A DNA stretch of 10,808 bases from Acidulodesulfobacterium_A sp049965795 (GTDB lineage Bacteria; SZUA-79; Acidulodesulfobacterales; Acidulodesulfobacteraceae), in contig JBMFVW010000035.1 of NCBI GenBank assembly GCA_049965795.1, positions 1-10,808 on the forward strand, given 5' to 3'. The notes below the pieces were generated by a model. The model had not been told where the DNA came from. It did not search any database and saw only the letters and a list, made by a program, of their open reading frames with translations. This document shows positions 5,171 to 10,808 of this stretch, piece by piece (position 1 is the first letter of the stretch; every line of letters begins with the position of its first letter). The position numbers were made by a program, and so were the translations under genes.

Positions 5171-7678
5171 ATGCTTGAACATTATTTAACTCGCAATTTA
5201 CCTGCAGGACTTGAATTTCTTAACGATATTGTCTTTGACCTTCGCTGGACGTATAATCATGATGCCGATGAACTTTTTAAAACAATAGACCCTGCTCTGT
5301 GGTATTTAACGCACAATCCATGGTTGATTCTGCAAACGGTATCTTTAGATGATTTAAAAAAATTATCTTCAAATGCTGATTTTATGAAAAATTTTAATCA
5401 GATAAAACACGACTGGGTAAAGACGGATAACGCCGCGGGCTGGTTTAAAGAAAATTATAAAGAAAATCATCTTAAAACCGTTGCTTATTTTAGCATGGAA
5501 TTTGGATTAGACGAATCTCTTCCGCTTTATGCCGGCGGTCTTGGAATACTTGCAGGCGACTACTTAAAAACTGCCGAAGATTTAGGAGTGCCCCTTGCAG
5601 GTATTGGTCTTATGTATCAAAGAGGATATTTTCGTCAAATAATCAACGGCTCCTCCGAACAAATTGAAGTCTATCCCTATAATGACCCGCACTCCCTTCC
5701 CGTTATGCCATGCAGAAATAAATCAGGCGAATGGCTGCGCGTCTCTGTAACGTTGCCGGATAGAACCGTCATGCTAAGGGTATGGATAGCAAAAATAGGA
5801 AACACGCCTTTATATTTGCTTGATTCTAATGATCCTGTAAATCTTTCAATAGATAGAGGAATTACCGGAGATTTATACGAGGCAGGCAGAGAAATCAGAT
5901 TGATTCAAGAAATTATTCTTGGAATCGGCGGTTTTAAAGTCCTTAGAGCACTCGGCATTGATGTAAACATTTGCCATATGAATGAGGGACATGCGGCTTT
6001 TGTTGTGCTTGAACGCGCATATACTTGGATGCAGGATAATAATACCGCGGATTTCTGGCAAGCGCTGACTGTTACAAGAGCAGGCAATATTTTTACCACT
6101 CATACCCCTGTGCAGGCAGGTTTTGACACCTTTGAACCGGCGCTTATACGCAATTATCTTTCATATTATATACAAAGATGCGGAATTACGGACGAAGAAT
6201 TTATTAATATGGGTAAAGTTTCATCTGAAAATTCTTCTGAACCTTTTAATATGGCATATTTAGCCATACGGGGAAGCGGTTTTATTAACGGGGTAAGTAA
6301 AATCCACGGCGAAGTAAGCAGGAATTTATTTTCCGGATTATTTGAGAGGCAGCCGATAAAAGAGGTGCCGGTTGCTTATATTACTAACGGGGTTCATACG
6401 TCTACATGGATTTCAAGCATATCCGAAAAATTATTGGCTAAAAATGATACAAAGTCATTAATAGAAAAATGTTCCCAAAAATCGTTTGATTTCATTAATA
6501 AAATGACTGACGCGGAAATCTGGGAATTCAGAATGAATAATAAGATTAACATGCTTGACGATATTAAAAAACATATAACTAAAATGAAAGGCTGCTGCCA
6601 TATTAATCAGGAGCCTTCATTTCTTGATCCTAATGCCTTGTATATCGGTTTAGCCCGCAGATTCACTGGATACAAAAGACCGACCCTTCTATTGTACGAC
6701 AAAACAAGACTTAAAAATATTCTTAAAAGTCAAAATAGACCTGTGCGTATCTTGATCAGCGGAAAGGCTCATCCCGGCGATTTCACGGGAAAACTATTAA
6801 TTAAAGAATGGATACAGTTTGCTCAGGACCCCGAAATCCATAATACGGTTTTTTTCTTGTCAGATTATGATATGGATATTGCGCAAAAAATAGTGGGCGG
6901 TATAGATTTATGGATTAACAACCCGAGACGTCCGCTTGAAGCCAGCGGAACCAGCGGAATGAAAATAATTGCAAATGGAGGGCTTAACTGTTCCATTCTT
7001 GACGGCTGGTGGGCGGAAGCCTACTCTGAAGAACTGGGGTGGGCTATCGGTATACATTCTTCTTCCGATGAATATTATAATAATGACAAAGAGGATGCCG
7101 AATCACTGTATAAACTTTTAGAGGAGTCTATAGTCCCTGAATTTTTTGATAGAAATAAAGACGGTGTTCCGGTGAAATGGATTGAAAAGATAAGGCAGAG
7201 CATGTTTCTTCTTACGCCGAAATATTCTACATTCAGAATGATGAAAGAATATGTTGAAAAAGCTTACCTTCCATTATCATCTTTATATGAGGAAAGAAAT
7301 GCATCAGGCGGAGAACTTGCTCTGACTATCAATGAATGGAAGAAAAGACTTGAACAAAACTGGAACGAAATTCATATTGGAATACCCGCCTTTGAAAAAC
7401 AAGAGGAATATTATAAAGTCAAGTGTGCTATACGGCTCGGAGCCGTTAAACCGCAGGATATTAAAGTAGAAGTTTTTGCATCGGGAGATGAAAACGATGA
7501 GCCGTTCAGGGCTGAAATGACGAATATCGGCACTGCTTCCGGATATATAAATGAATTTATTTATAAGACAGCGGTTCCAAATAATCGCCCTGCCGATCAT
7601 TATACCATTCGTGTTATACCTTATCATACTAAAGTTTTAACACCGCTGGAATTTAATAAAATTCTTTGGCAAAAATAA
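5171..7678 (+). CDS. glgP: Alpha-glucan phosphorylase (GT35, short bacterial/archaeal type)
   Basis: This cytoplasmic PLP enzyme cleaves alpha-1,4-glucan with phosphate to release glucose-1-phosphate. Its 835 residues fit the phosphorylase subfamily with an N-terminal DUF3417-like domain (about 8-95, with LRWTYNHDADELF). The catalytic part begins at VAYFSMEFGLDESLPLYAGG (104-123), followed by GLGILAGDYLKTAEDLG, HMNEGHAAF (from H269), THTPVQAGFD, GLARRFTGYKRP (493-504) and the PLP-lysine motif EASGTSGMK with K598. The C-terminal ~150 residues form a beta-rich extension with a KVEVFASG strand. The start at ATG 5171 is supported by GGAGGG just upstream. It follows merT at 78 bp and may be read from the same transcript. 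No other glycogen gene is nearby, so its place among metal genes is not explained. Confidence 0.93.
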   Translation: MLEHYLTRNLPAGLEFLNDIVFDLRWTYNHDADELFKTIDPALWYLTHNPWLILQTVSLDDLKKLSSNADFMKNFNQIKHDWVKTDNAAGWFKENYKENHLKTVAYFSMEFGLDESLPLYAGGLGILAGDYLKTAEDLGVPLAGIGLMYQRGYFRQIINGSSEQIEVYPYNDPHSLPVMPCRNKSGEWLRVSVTLPDRTVMLRVWIAKIGNTPLYLLDSNDPVNLSIDRGITGDLYEAGREIRLIQEIILGIGGFKVLRALGIDVNICHMNEGHAAFVVLERAYTWMQDNNTADFWQALTVTRAGNIFTTHTPVQAGFDTFEPALIRNYLSYYIQRCGITDEEFINMGKVSSENSSEPFNMAYLAIRGSGFINGVSKIHGEVSRNLFSGLFERQPIKEVPVAYITNGVHTSTWISSISEKLLAKNDTKSLIEKCSQKSFDFINKMTDAEIWEFRMNNKINMLDDIKKHITKMKGCCHINQEPSFLDPNALYIGLARRFTGYKRPTLLLYDKTRLKNILKSQNRPVRILISGKAHPGDFTGKLLIKEWIQFAQDPEIHNTVFFLSDYDMDIAQKIVGGIDLWINNPRRPLEASGTSGMKIIANGGLNCSILDGWWAEAYSEELGWAIGIHSSSDEYYNNDKEDAESLYKLLEESIVPEFFDRNKDGVPVKWIEKIRQSMFLLTPKYSTFRMMKEYVEKAYLPLSSLYEERNASGGELALTINEWKKRLEQNWNEIHIGIPAFEKQEEYYKVKCAIRLGAVKPQDIKVEVFASGDENDEPFRAEMTNIGTASGYINEFIYKTAVPNNRPADHYTIRVIPYHTKVLTPLEFNKILWQK

Positions 7679-7768
7679 AATAAATAGACAATTTCCTAAA
7701 TTTATGTTATTTTATTGATAATATGAATAAACTCTGGTTATTGCAAAATTTGAAAATTTTTCAAAATC

Positions 7769-7797
7769 TTTCAAATATTTATTAAGTGTAATATAAA
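7769..7797 (+). promoter_or_regulatory. Possible sigma70-type promoter for the Spy-like gene
   Basis: TTTCAA (7769-7774) and TATAAA (7792-7797) are 17 bp apart and would start transcription near 7804. The -35 match is poor and the region is AT-rich, so chance matches are likely. A 7-bp inverted repeat TTTGAAA/TTTCAAA (7749-7765) lies just upstream and could be the end of the glgP transcript or an operator. Confidence 0.25.
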
Positions 7798-7810
7798 TTA
7801 ACAATAATTA

Positions 7811-7825
7811 CTTTAACGGTTAAAG
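7811..7825. promoter_or_regulatory. Perfect dyad overlapping the ribosome-binding site of the Spy-like gene
   Basis: CTTTAAC (7811-7817) and GTTAAAG (7819-7825) are perfect reverse complements around one base. The right arm overlaps the start of the strong Shine-Dalgarno AAAGGAGG (7822-7829). As DNA it could bind a dimeric regulator. A hairpin with a 1-nt loop is sterically poor, so RNA masking of the site would need the stem to open at its tip. Confidence 0.3.
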
Positions 7826-7836
7826 GAGGTTACGAC

Positions 7837-8391
7837 ATGACTAAAAAAGTCACATTATTTACATTGATAGCCCTAATTTTTTTTTTAGGTCTTAATGCTG
7901 CCAAATCAAACGCTATGACTATGATGATGAGTAAAGCTAAGATGATGAAGATCAAAATGTTTTTTATGCATCATTCTTTAGGGTTTCCGTCTATTTTTTA
8001 CAAATTTCATCCAGGTCCGCATTGGATTTTAATGCATGCTAAATCTTTTAATCTTAATTCTTCACAGATTAAACAGGAAAAAATGCTTACTATGGAGATG
8101 ATGCATAGCACAATAAAAGGCGTAATGATGCTTAAAAAAGCGCTTAAACAATATAAAATGGATGCCATGCAGAATAATCCAAGTATAAGCAAATTGATTA
8201 GTGACGTTAAGGCTGTGGGTAACGCAGAAACATACCTTGGATATGAAATGATACCTTTTCATATAAAAGGCTACCGCGTTCTTTATCCTTCGCAGCAATC
8301 GTTATATCACAGACTTGCTAAAATGAACTGGATGAAAAAAATGCAGATGATGCGTAAACAAATGATGAAAAAAATGCAGATGATGCACTAA
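7837..8391 (+). CDS. Periplasmic Met/His-rich Spy/CpxP-like metal-binding protein
   Basis: This is a secreted protein of 184 residues with a signal peptide (KK, then a hydrophobic stretch 5-19, probable cleavage after KSNA at residue 26). Two motifs match the LTxxQ signature of the Spy/CpxP/CnrX family of periplasmic chaperones and metal sensors: LNSSQ (73-77) and LYPSQ (149-153), with a mostly helical segment between. Methionine is extreme, 29 of 184 residues by my count. It clusters as MTMMMSKAKMMK after the signal, MLTMEMMH in the middle and a Met/Lys-rich C-terminus, with HH and FHPGPH nearby. Soft-metal binding, for example Cu(I), Ag(I) or Hg(II), is a reasonable inference. The start has a near-perfect Shine-Dalgarno (AAAGGAGG, 7 nt before ATG). 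Low-complexity composition is the main caution for family assignment. Confidence 0.8.
   Translation: MTKKVTLFTLIALIFFLGLNAAKSNAMTMMMSKAKMMKIKMFFMHHSLGFPSIFYKFHPGPHWILMHAKSFNLNSSQIKQEKMLTMEMMHSTIKGVMMLKKALKQYKMDAMQNNPSISKLISDVKAVGNAETYLGYEMIPFHIKGYRVLYPSQQSLYHRLAKMNWMKKMQMMRKQMMKKMQMMH
8331..8386 (+). repeat. 23-bp tandem-like direct repeat in the Met-rich C-terminus
   Basis: Positions 8331-8353 and 8364-8386 are identical over 23 bp and encode the repeated MKKMQMM motif at the end of the Spy-like protein. This indicates recent in-frame internal duplication that increased the Met content. Confidence 0.8.
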
Positions 8392-8450
8392 TGTTGCACC
8401 TGCTATAAAATATTCATACGTAAATAAATTGCGGGATTTTCTTTATTCTT

Positions 8451-8475
8451 CGGCGGAGAAACAGTTTCTCCGCCG
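8451..8475. terminator. Strong GC-rich hairpin before the DsrE-like gene
   Basis: CGGCGGAGAAA (8451-8461) and TTTCTCCGCCG (8465-8475) form a perfect 11-bp stem with a 3-nt loop, the strongest hairpin in the window. It lies 60 bp after the Spy-like stop and 24 bp before the DsrE-like start. Downstream is TTAATTTT rather than a clean T-run, so it may end most Spy-like transcripts with read-through, or protect a processed 5' end of the dsrE-like message. Confidence 0.6.
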
Positions 8476-8499
8476 CAAGTTAATTTTATGGAGGTTTTT

Positions 8500-8829
8500 A
8501 TGAAATATGTTATTCAAGTTACAAACGGCACTATAATGCCTGCTCTTTCATTTAACGTAATTAAAAATTTGTCTGCAATAGAAGATACGGAAGAAATAAC
8601 CGTCGTATTTTTCGGACCTTCGGTAGTTTCGCTTCTTCATCACGCTCAGCTCAGAAATCAGCTTAGGGACAGTCTTAATGAAAAAACAAAAATATACGTT
8701 TGCAGAAATGCAATGAATATGTTTGACCTTAAAGACAGCGATGTACCGGATTATGCCACGATAGTGCCTGCCGGAGTTTATGAAATTGCAAAATTGGTAA
8801 AGTCTGGAGCGGTATATATAGCTGTTTAG
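8500..8829 (+). CDS. DsrE/DsrF-like family protein
   Basis: This is a small cytoplasmic protein of 109 residues. ATG 8500 is chosen because GGAGG (8490-8494) lies 5 nt before it. The upstream ATG at 8488 overlaps that site and would make it coding. The pattern is that of the DsrE/YchN fold: an opening strand MKYVIQVTNG, a helix, a strand ITVVFFGPSVVSLL, a helix, then a strand IYVCRNAMNMFDL carrying the single Cys at the position where DsrE-like proteins often have their active-site Cys. It ends with a helix and strand (VYEIAKLVKSGAVYIAV). DsrE-type proteins form oligomers and relay sulfur atoms as persulfides, though many family members have no known partner. No dsrF, dsrH or tus genes are adjacent, so a role in thiol or sulfur stress is inferred only. 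Confidence 0.85.
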   Translation: MKYVIQVTNGTIMPALSFNVIKNLSAIEDTEEITVVFFGPSVVSLLHHAQLRNQLRDSLNEKTKIYVCRNAMNMFDLKDSDVPDYATIVPAGVYEIAKLVKSGAVYIAV

Positions 8830-8966
8830 TTCTAAAAAAATTGGTTATTTAATTATATATAATATATAATAGATTATATAGCATTATATTATGCGTGGTT
8901 TTTGCCGCAAAATTGTAATAATATAATAAAAAAAATTGAATAAAACAATACAAGTTGAAGACAGGC

Positions 8967-9446
8967 ATGATAAATATGCTAATTACAGATATCGCAGACA
9001 ATATAAATAACCGCGGAGAAAATAACGGTAAGGAAGACTATGGAAATAAAAAAGAGGAAAGCTGCGATAAAAGTAAAATAGACGTATTAAGAGAATTTAT
9101 AGTTTATTATGAAGAAGAAAAAATAAACATAAAGTCTATAACGCGTTATAATATTGACGGAAAACTGCATGGTAAAACTGAAGGTTTCTACAAAAACGGC
9201 AAAAAGCATTACGAATTAAATTATTATGACGGAAAACTGCACGGCAGGCAATTTATAAACTGGGTAAACCAAAAAACTTTAATAGAATTTAATTATAATA
9301 ATGGAAAGCCTGAAGGCTGGCAGACTGAATACTCTATATGGGGGACGGTTCAGTGGCAATTATACTGCGGTGGCGGCGATTCCGATAATCCTGACGACAG
9401 AAAAAAAATAGCCGCTATAGAAACTGATATAATTAATATACAATAA
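8967..9446 (+). CDS. MORN-repeat/YwqK-like protein without a visible partner
   Basis: The reading frame opens at TTG 8955; ATG 8967 (159 residues) is my preferred start, with ATG 8976 also possible. None has a strong Shine-Dalgarno, so the start is uncertain. The first ~45 residues are polar and low in complexity. The rest holds MORN_2-type repeats: DGKLHGKTEGFYKNGKKHYE, YYDGKLHGRQFINW and NNGKPEGWQTEY, each with the G-(K)-x-(H/E)-G core. Such arrays occur in YwqK-like proteins, some annotated as antitoxins, and form an elongated beta sheet for protein contacts. No toxin gene lies next to it, so an antitoxin role is not supported. An AT-rich promoter-like region precedes it and the MtrA-like gene follows at 45 bp. 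Confidence 0.8.
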   Translation: MINMLITDIADNINNRGENNGKEDYGNKKEESCDKSKIDVLREFIVYYEEEKINIKSITRYNIDGKLHGKTEGFYKNGKKHYELNYYDGKLHGRQFINWVNQKTLIEFNYNNGKPEGWQTEYSIWGTVQWQLYCGGGDSDNPDDRKKIAAIETDIINIQ

Positions 9447-9449
9447 AAT

Positions 9450-9471
9450 GTTATTCGATAAAATAACTTTT
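9450..9471 (+). terminator. Weak AT-rich hairpin followed by TTTT
   Basis: GTTATT (9450-9455) pairs with AATAAC (9462-9467) around a 6-nt loop and is followed by TTTT (9468-9471). It sits between the YwqK-like and MtrA-like genes. The stem has one GC pair, so it is at best a leaky terminator. Confidence 0.3.
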
Positions 9472-9491
9472 AATTTATAGAATTTAAAGAT

Positions 9492-10301
9492 ATGGATACA
9501 CAGGGTATTACAGAAATAGATGAAGCATATAATAAAATCAGGAGCGAACTTTCTAGGGCTATAAAATTAAAAAAATGTAAAAAATGCGGATGCATGATTT
9601 ATGGTTTAGACGATGTTATTGAAAATCTTAAGCTCATAGAAAACAATGCCTCGAATGATCTAATAAATGAGGTAGAAAAGTTAAAGTTAGAGCTAAAACA
9701 GGTCGAGTATTCATGTCTTGGCTGTAAACACTGTTATCCTGCCGCGGCTGTTAATTATCTGACCGATGCGCTCATATTGCAAATTCAGAATCCTGCCAAT
9801 CAGACTGGTTCCGTAAATTCAGTAAATTCTTTAGAATTTTTAAATTCATGGCCTGTTTCCCCCGGTGAGTATAATAATTTTTGTGACGGAACAGGATGTC
9901 CAATCGCAGTATCTACTCTTGCCAGTTTAGATTTATACGACAATTTATCAAAGTTAAAACCGAAAGGACTTTGCATTATAGGAAAAACTGAAACTGAAAA
10001 TATCGGAATAGATAAAATTATAAAAAATACTGTAACTAATCCAACGCAGCATTATTTGATAGTAGCGGGAAAAGAGTCGCAAGGCCATTACAGCGGTCAA
10101 TCGCTTATATCTTTATATGAAAACGGTGTTGGTAAAAATATGAGGATTATCGGTTCAAACGGCAAAAAACCGATTCTTAAAAATGTAAGATATGAAGATG
10201 CGGCTATAATATCCCATGAAACAGTTCCTATTGAGATAAACTTAAAGCTAAATAAATCAAGCCTTGAAAGCGGCGGAAATATACCTGCCGCCCCCTGCTG
10301 A
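9492..10301 (+). CDS. MtrA-like corrinoid protein with N-terminal six-Cys region and replaced C-terminus
   Basis: This is a soluble protein of 269 residues. The N-terminal part (about 1-95) has C29xxC32xC34 and C75xxC78xxC81 around a helical segment, a pattern suited to Fe-S or zinc binding. Residues 119-232 follow the corrinoid domain of methanogen tetrahydromethanopterin S-methyltransferase subunit A: SWPVSPGEY, CPIAVSTLAS, GKTETENIGIDKII, VTNPTQHYLIVAGKE, SQGHYSGQSLISLYENGV and RIIGSNGKKPIL. H199 in QGH aligns with the active-site His84 that ligands cobalt in MtrA. The membrane helix of methanogen MtrA is absent. In known members the sequence after PILKN continues into an ERFxxQ helix; here, from D236, it switches to the 34-residue tail shared with the DUF5714 protein. 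Methyl or corrinoid chemistry is inferred. No clear Shine-Dalgarno precedes ATG 9492. Confidence 0.85.
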   Translation: MDTQGITEIDEAYNKIRSELSRAIKLKKCKKCGCMIYGLDDVIENLKLIENNASNDLINEVEKLKLELKQVEYSCLGCKHCYPAAAVNYLTDALILQIQNPANQTGSVNSVNSLEFLNSWPVSPGEYNNFCDGTGCPIAVSTLASLDLYDNLSKLKPKGLCIIGKTETENIGIDKIIKNTVTNPTQHYLIVAGKESQGHYSGQSLISLYENGVGKNMRIIGSNGKKPILKNVRYEDAAIISHETVPIEINLKLNKSSLESGGNIPAAPC

Positions 10302-10406
10302 AAATGATATGCCTTAAGTTTTAAGGCTGATATGAAAATCTATATAATATTATAAAAAAAGGGTAAAATCATATTTCCGTTTTTATCGATTTTCGGAGGA
10401 AATTTT
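10195..10406. repeat. 212-bp perfect direct repeat, right copy
   Basis: This segment is identical to 2280-2491. Here it spans the last 34 codons and stop of the MtrA-like gene, the convergent hairpin, and the last ~22 codons of the minus-strand gene at 10340-10567, which is intact at this copy. Homology with the left copy resumes at 10583 after the 176 bp missing there. Confidence 0.97.
10311..10327. terminator. Short hairpin between convergent genes, right copy
   Basis: This is the same 7-bp stem with 3-nt loop as at 2396-2412. It lies in the 38-bp gap between the MtrA-like stop and the end of the minus-strand gene, so it probably serves both directions. No strong T-tract follows. Confidence 0.5.
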
Positions 10407-10567
10407 TTAGCCCTTAAAACCGTCATTTTAAAAAGCAAATTTTCTTTAGATATTTTCCTATTTCTATGCCCCTTTTTATCGAAAGGATATAGCCCTATTT
10501 TTACCAATTCCGGTTTTTTTGATTTTATGATTGATTTAATATCGTCATAATCCCATATTTGGCCCAT
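10340..10567 (-). CDS. Small unknown protein, downstream partner of the nucleotidyltransferase-like gene
   Basis: I do not recognise this 75-residue basic protein. It has no membrane segment or signal peptide. It shows an N-terminal helix-like part (DYDDIKSIIKSKKPELVKIG), a central basic stretch (FDKKGHRNRKISKENLL) and a proline/aromatic end. ATG 10567 is supported on the minus strand by GAGG about 8-11 nt upstream. Its start overlaps the end of the upstream minus-strand gene by 23 bp, which suggests translational coupling and a working pair. Its last ~22 codons lie in the 212-bp repeat. The left-hand copy of this gene has lost its start and middle, which indicates that it is not needed there. 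Confidence 0.65.
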   Translation of the reverse strand: MGQIWDYDDIKSIIKSKKPELVKIGLYPFDKKGHRNRKISKENLLFKMTVLRAKKFPPKIDKNGNMILPFFYNII

Positions 10568-10808
10568 TTTTTTTAACCTCGTAAGCTATTTTATTTTTTG
10601 CTTTTTTTAAAACATCGGAAACATTTTCTTCTAACGCTCTATCCTTTAAGTATTTTTTGTCAATTTTTTTATCGTAATTATATAATAAAACCAACCCCCA
10701 TCTGAAATCTTCTTTGATTTTCCAAAATTTAAAACTGCAAAATCTGTCGACTATCAAATCTTCCACGGTAATTAAAGTAATTGTGATATTATCGTTTAAC
10801 TTTATTAT
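10545..10808 (-). CDS. C-terminal part of a probable nucleotidyltransferase-fold protein, cut by the window edge
   Basis: The frame is open from the window edge to a stop at 10545-10547, giving at least 87 residues. A GTG at 10766 is internal rather than a likely start. The readable part runs ITLITVEDLIVDRF, then KFWKIKEDFRWGLVLLYNY, then IDKKYLKDRALEENVSDVLKKAKNKI. This order (T-x-EDxIxDR, a W followed by an acidic helix, a hydrophobic helix, I-D-xx-YL, a final VxDVL helix) resembles the C-terminal helical part of AbiEii/DUF6036-type nucleotidyltransferases, several of which are toxins or paired with a small partner. The catalytic N-terminal GS motif would lie outside the window, so activity cannot be judged. 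It overlaps the next minus-strand gene by 23 bp. Confidence 0.6.
   Translation of the reverse strand: MIKLNDNITITLITVEDLIVDRFCSFKFWKIKEDFRWGLVLLYNYDKKIDKKYLKDRALEENVSDVLKKAKNKIAYEVKKNGPNMGL

Noticed and set aside
8331..8386. The 23-bp repeat as part of a CRISPR array
   Set aside because: There are only two copies, 10 nt apart and inside a coding sequence in frame.
8830..8966. A gene in the AT-rich gap after the DsrE-like gene
   Set aside because: No reading frame with a start and ribosome-binding site is present; the imperfect GCAT/ATGC symmetry at about 8881-8894 is too short to call.
2280..10406. A site-specific integrated element with the repeats as att sites
   Set aside because: No integrase, excisionase or tRNA gene is present, and the repeat is far longer than typical core att sites and adjoins a further region of decayed homology.

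Overview
The window is a stretch of low-GC bacterial chromosome. It carries eleven well-supported genes: nine complete and apparently unaltered plus two complete genes with replaced 3' ends. A further minus-strand gene pair at the right edge includes one gene cut by the window end, and there is one decayed gene relic. Gene content points to a Gram-negative anaerobic or micro-aerophilic bacterium from a sulfur- and metal-rich habitat: TauE/SafE anion exporter, DsrE-like sulfur protein, mercuric reductase and MerT, a periplasmic Spy/CpxP-like metal protein, a DUF5714 protein, and a bacterial homologue of the methanogen corrinoid subunit MtrA. A deltaproteobacteria-like acid-mine lineage would fit, but this is a guess from gene content, not a phylogenetic assignment.

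Layout, left to right. (1) 1-2386: a perfect 13-bp dyad upstream of a TauE/SafE permease, then a small thioredoxin-like protein and a Cys-rich DUF5714 protein, all on the plus strand and probably one operon. (2) 2280-2669: the first copy of a 212-bp perfect repeat, the relic of a minus-strand gene pair, and a MerR-type promoter with a 20-bp spacer and internal dyad. (3) 2814-5092: mercuric reductase with an N-terminal heavy-metal (HMA) domain, and a MerT-like mercury transporter. (4) 5171-8829: an alpha-glucan phosphorylase, a Met-rich Spy-like secreted protein and a DsrE-like protein. (5) 8955-10301: an orphan MORN/YwqK-like protein and an MtrA-like protein with an N-terminal six-Cys region. 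(6) 10195-10808: the second copy of the 212-bp repeat, leading into the intact minus-strand pair. One of these is the C-terminal part of a probable nucleotidyltransferase; the other is a small unknown protein overlapping it.

The most unusual structure is the repeat. The last 34 codons of the DUF5714 gene and of the unrelated MtrA-like gene are identical at DNA level. Identity continues through the stop codon, a terminator-like hairpin and the 3' end of the convergent minus-strand gene, for 212 bp without a mismatch. Beyond a 176-bp deletion, the left copy continues into a diverged, broken remnant of the same nucleotidyltransferase gene that is intact at the right. A block '3' gene tail + terminator + convergent gene pair' has therefore been duplicated onto the ends of two unrelated genes, in frame both times. 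It brackets about 7.9 kb holding the mercury and metal genes as direct repeats. Recent gene conversion, a cassette-like insertion, or a repeat-driven assembly rearrangement could each explain it.

Functionally, the mer pair imports and reduces Hg(II). The Spy-like, DsrE-like, TauE and thioredoxin-like proteins fit metal and sulfur/thiol stress handling. No merR, merP, integrase or transposase is visible.
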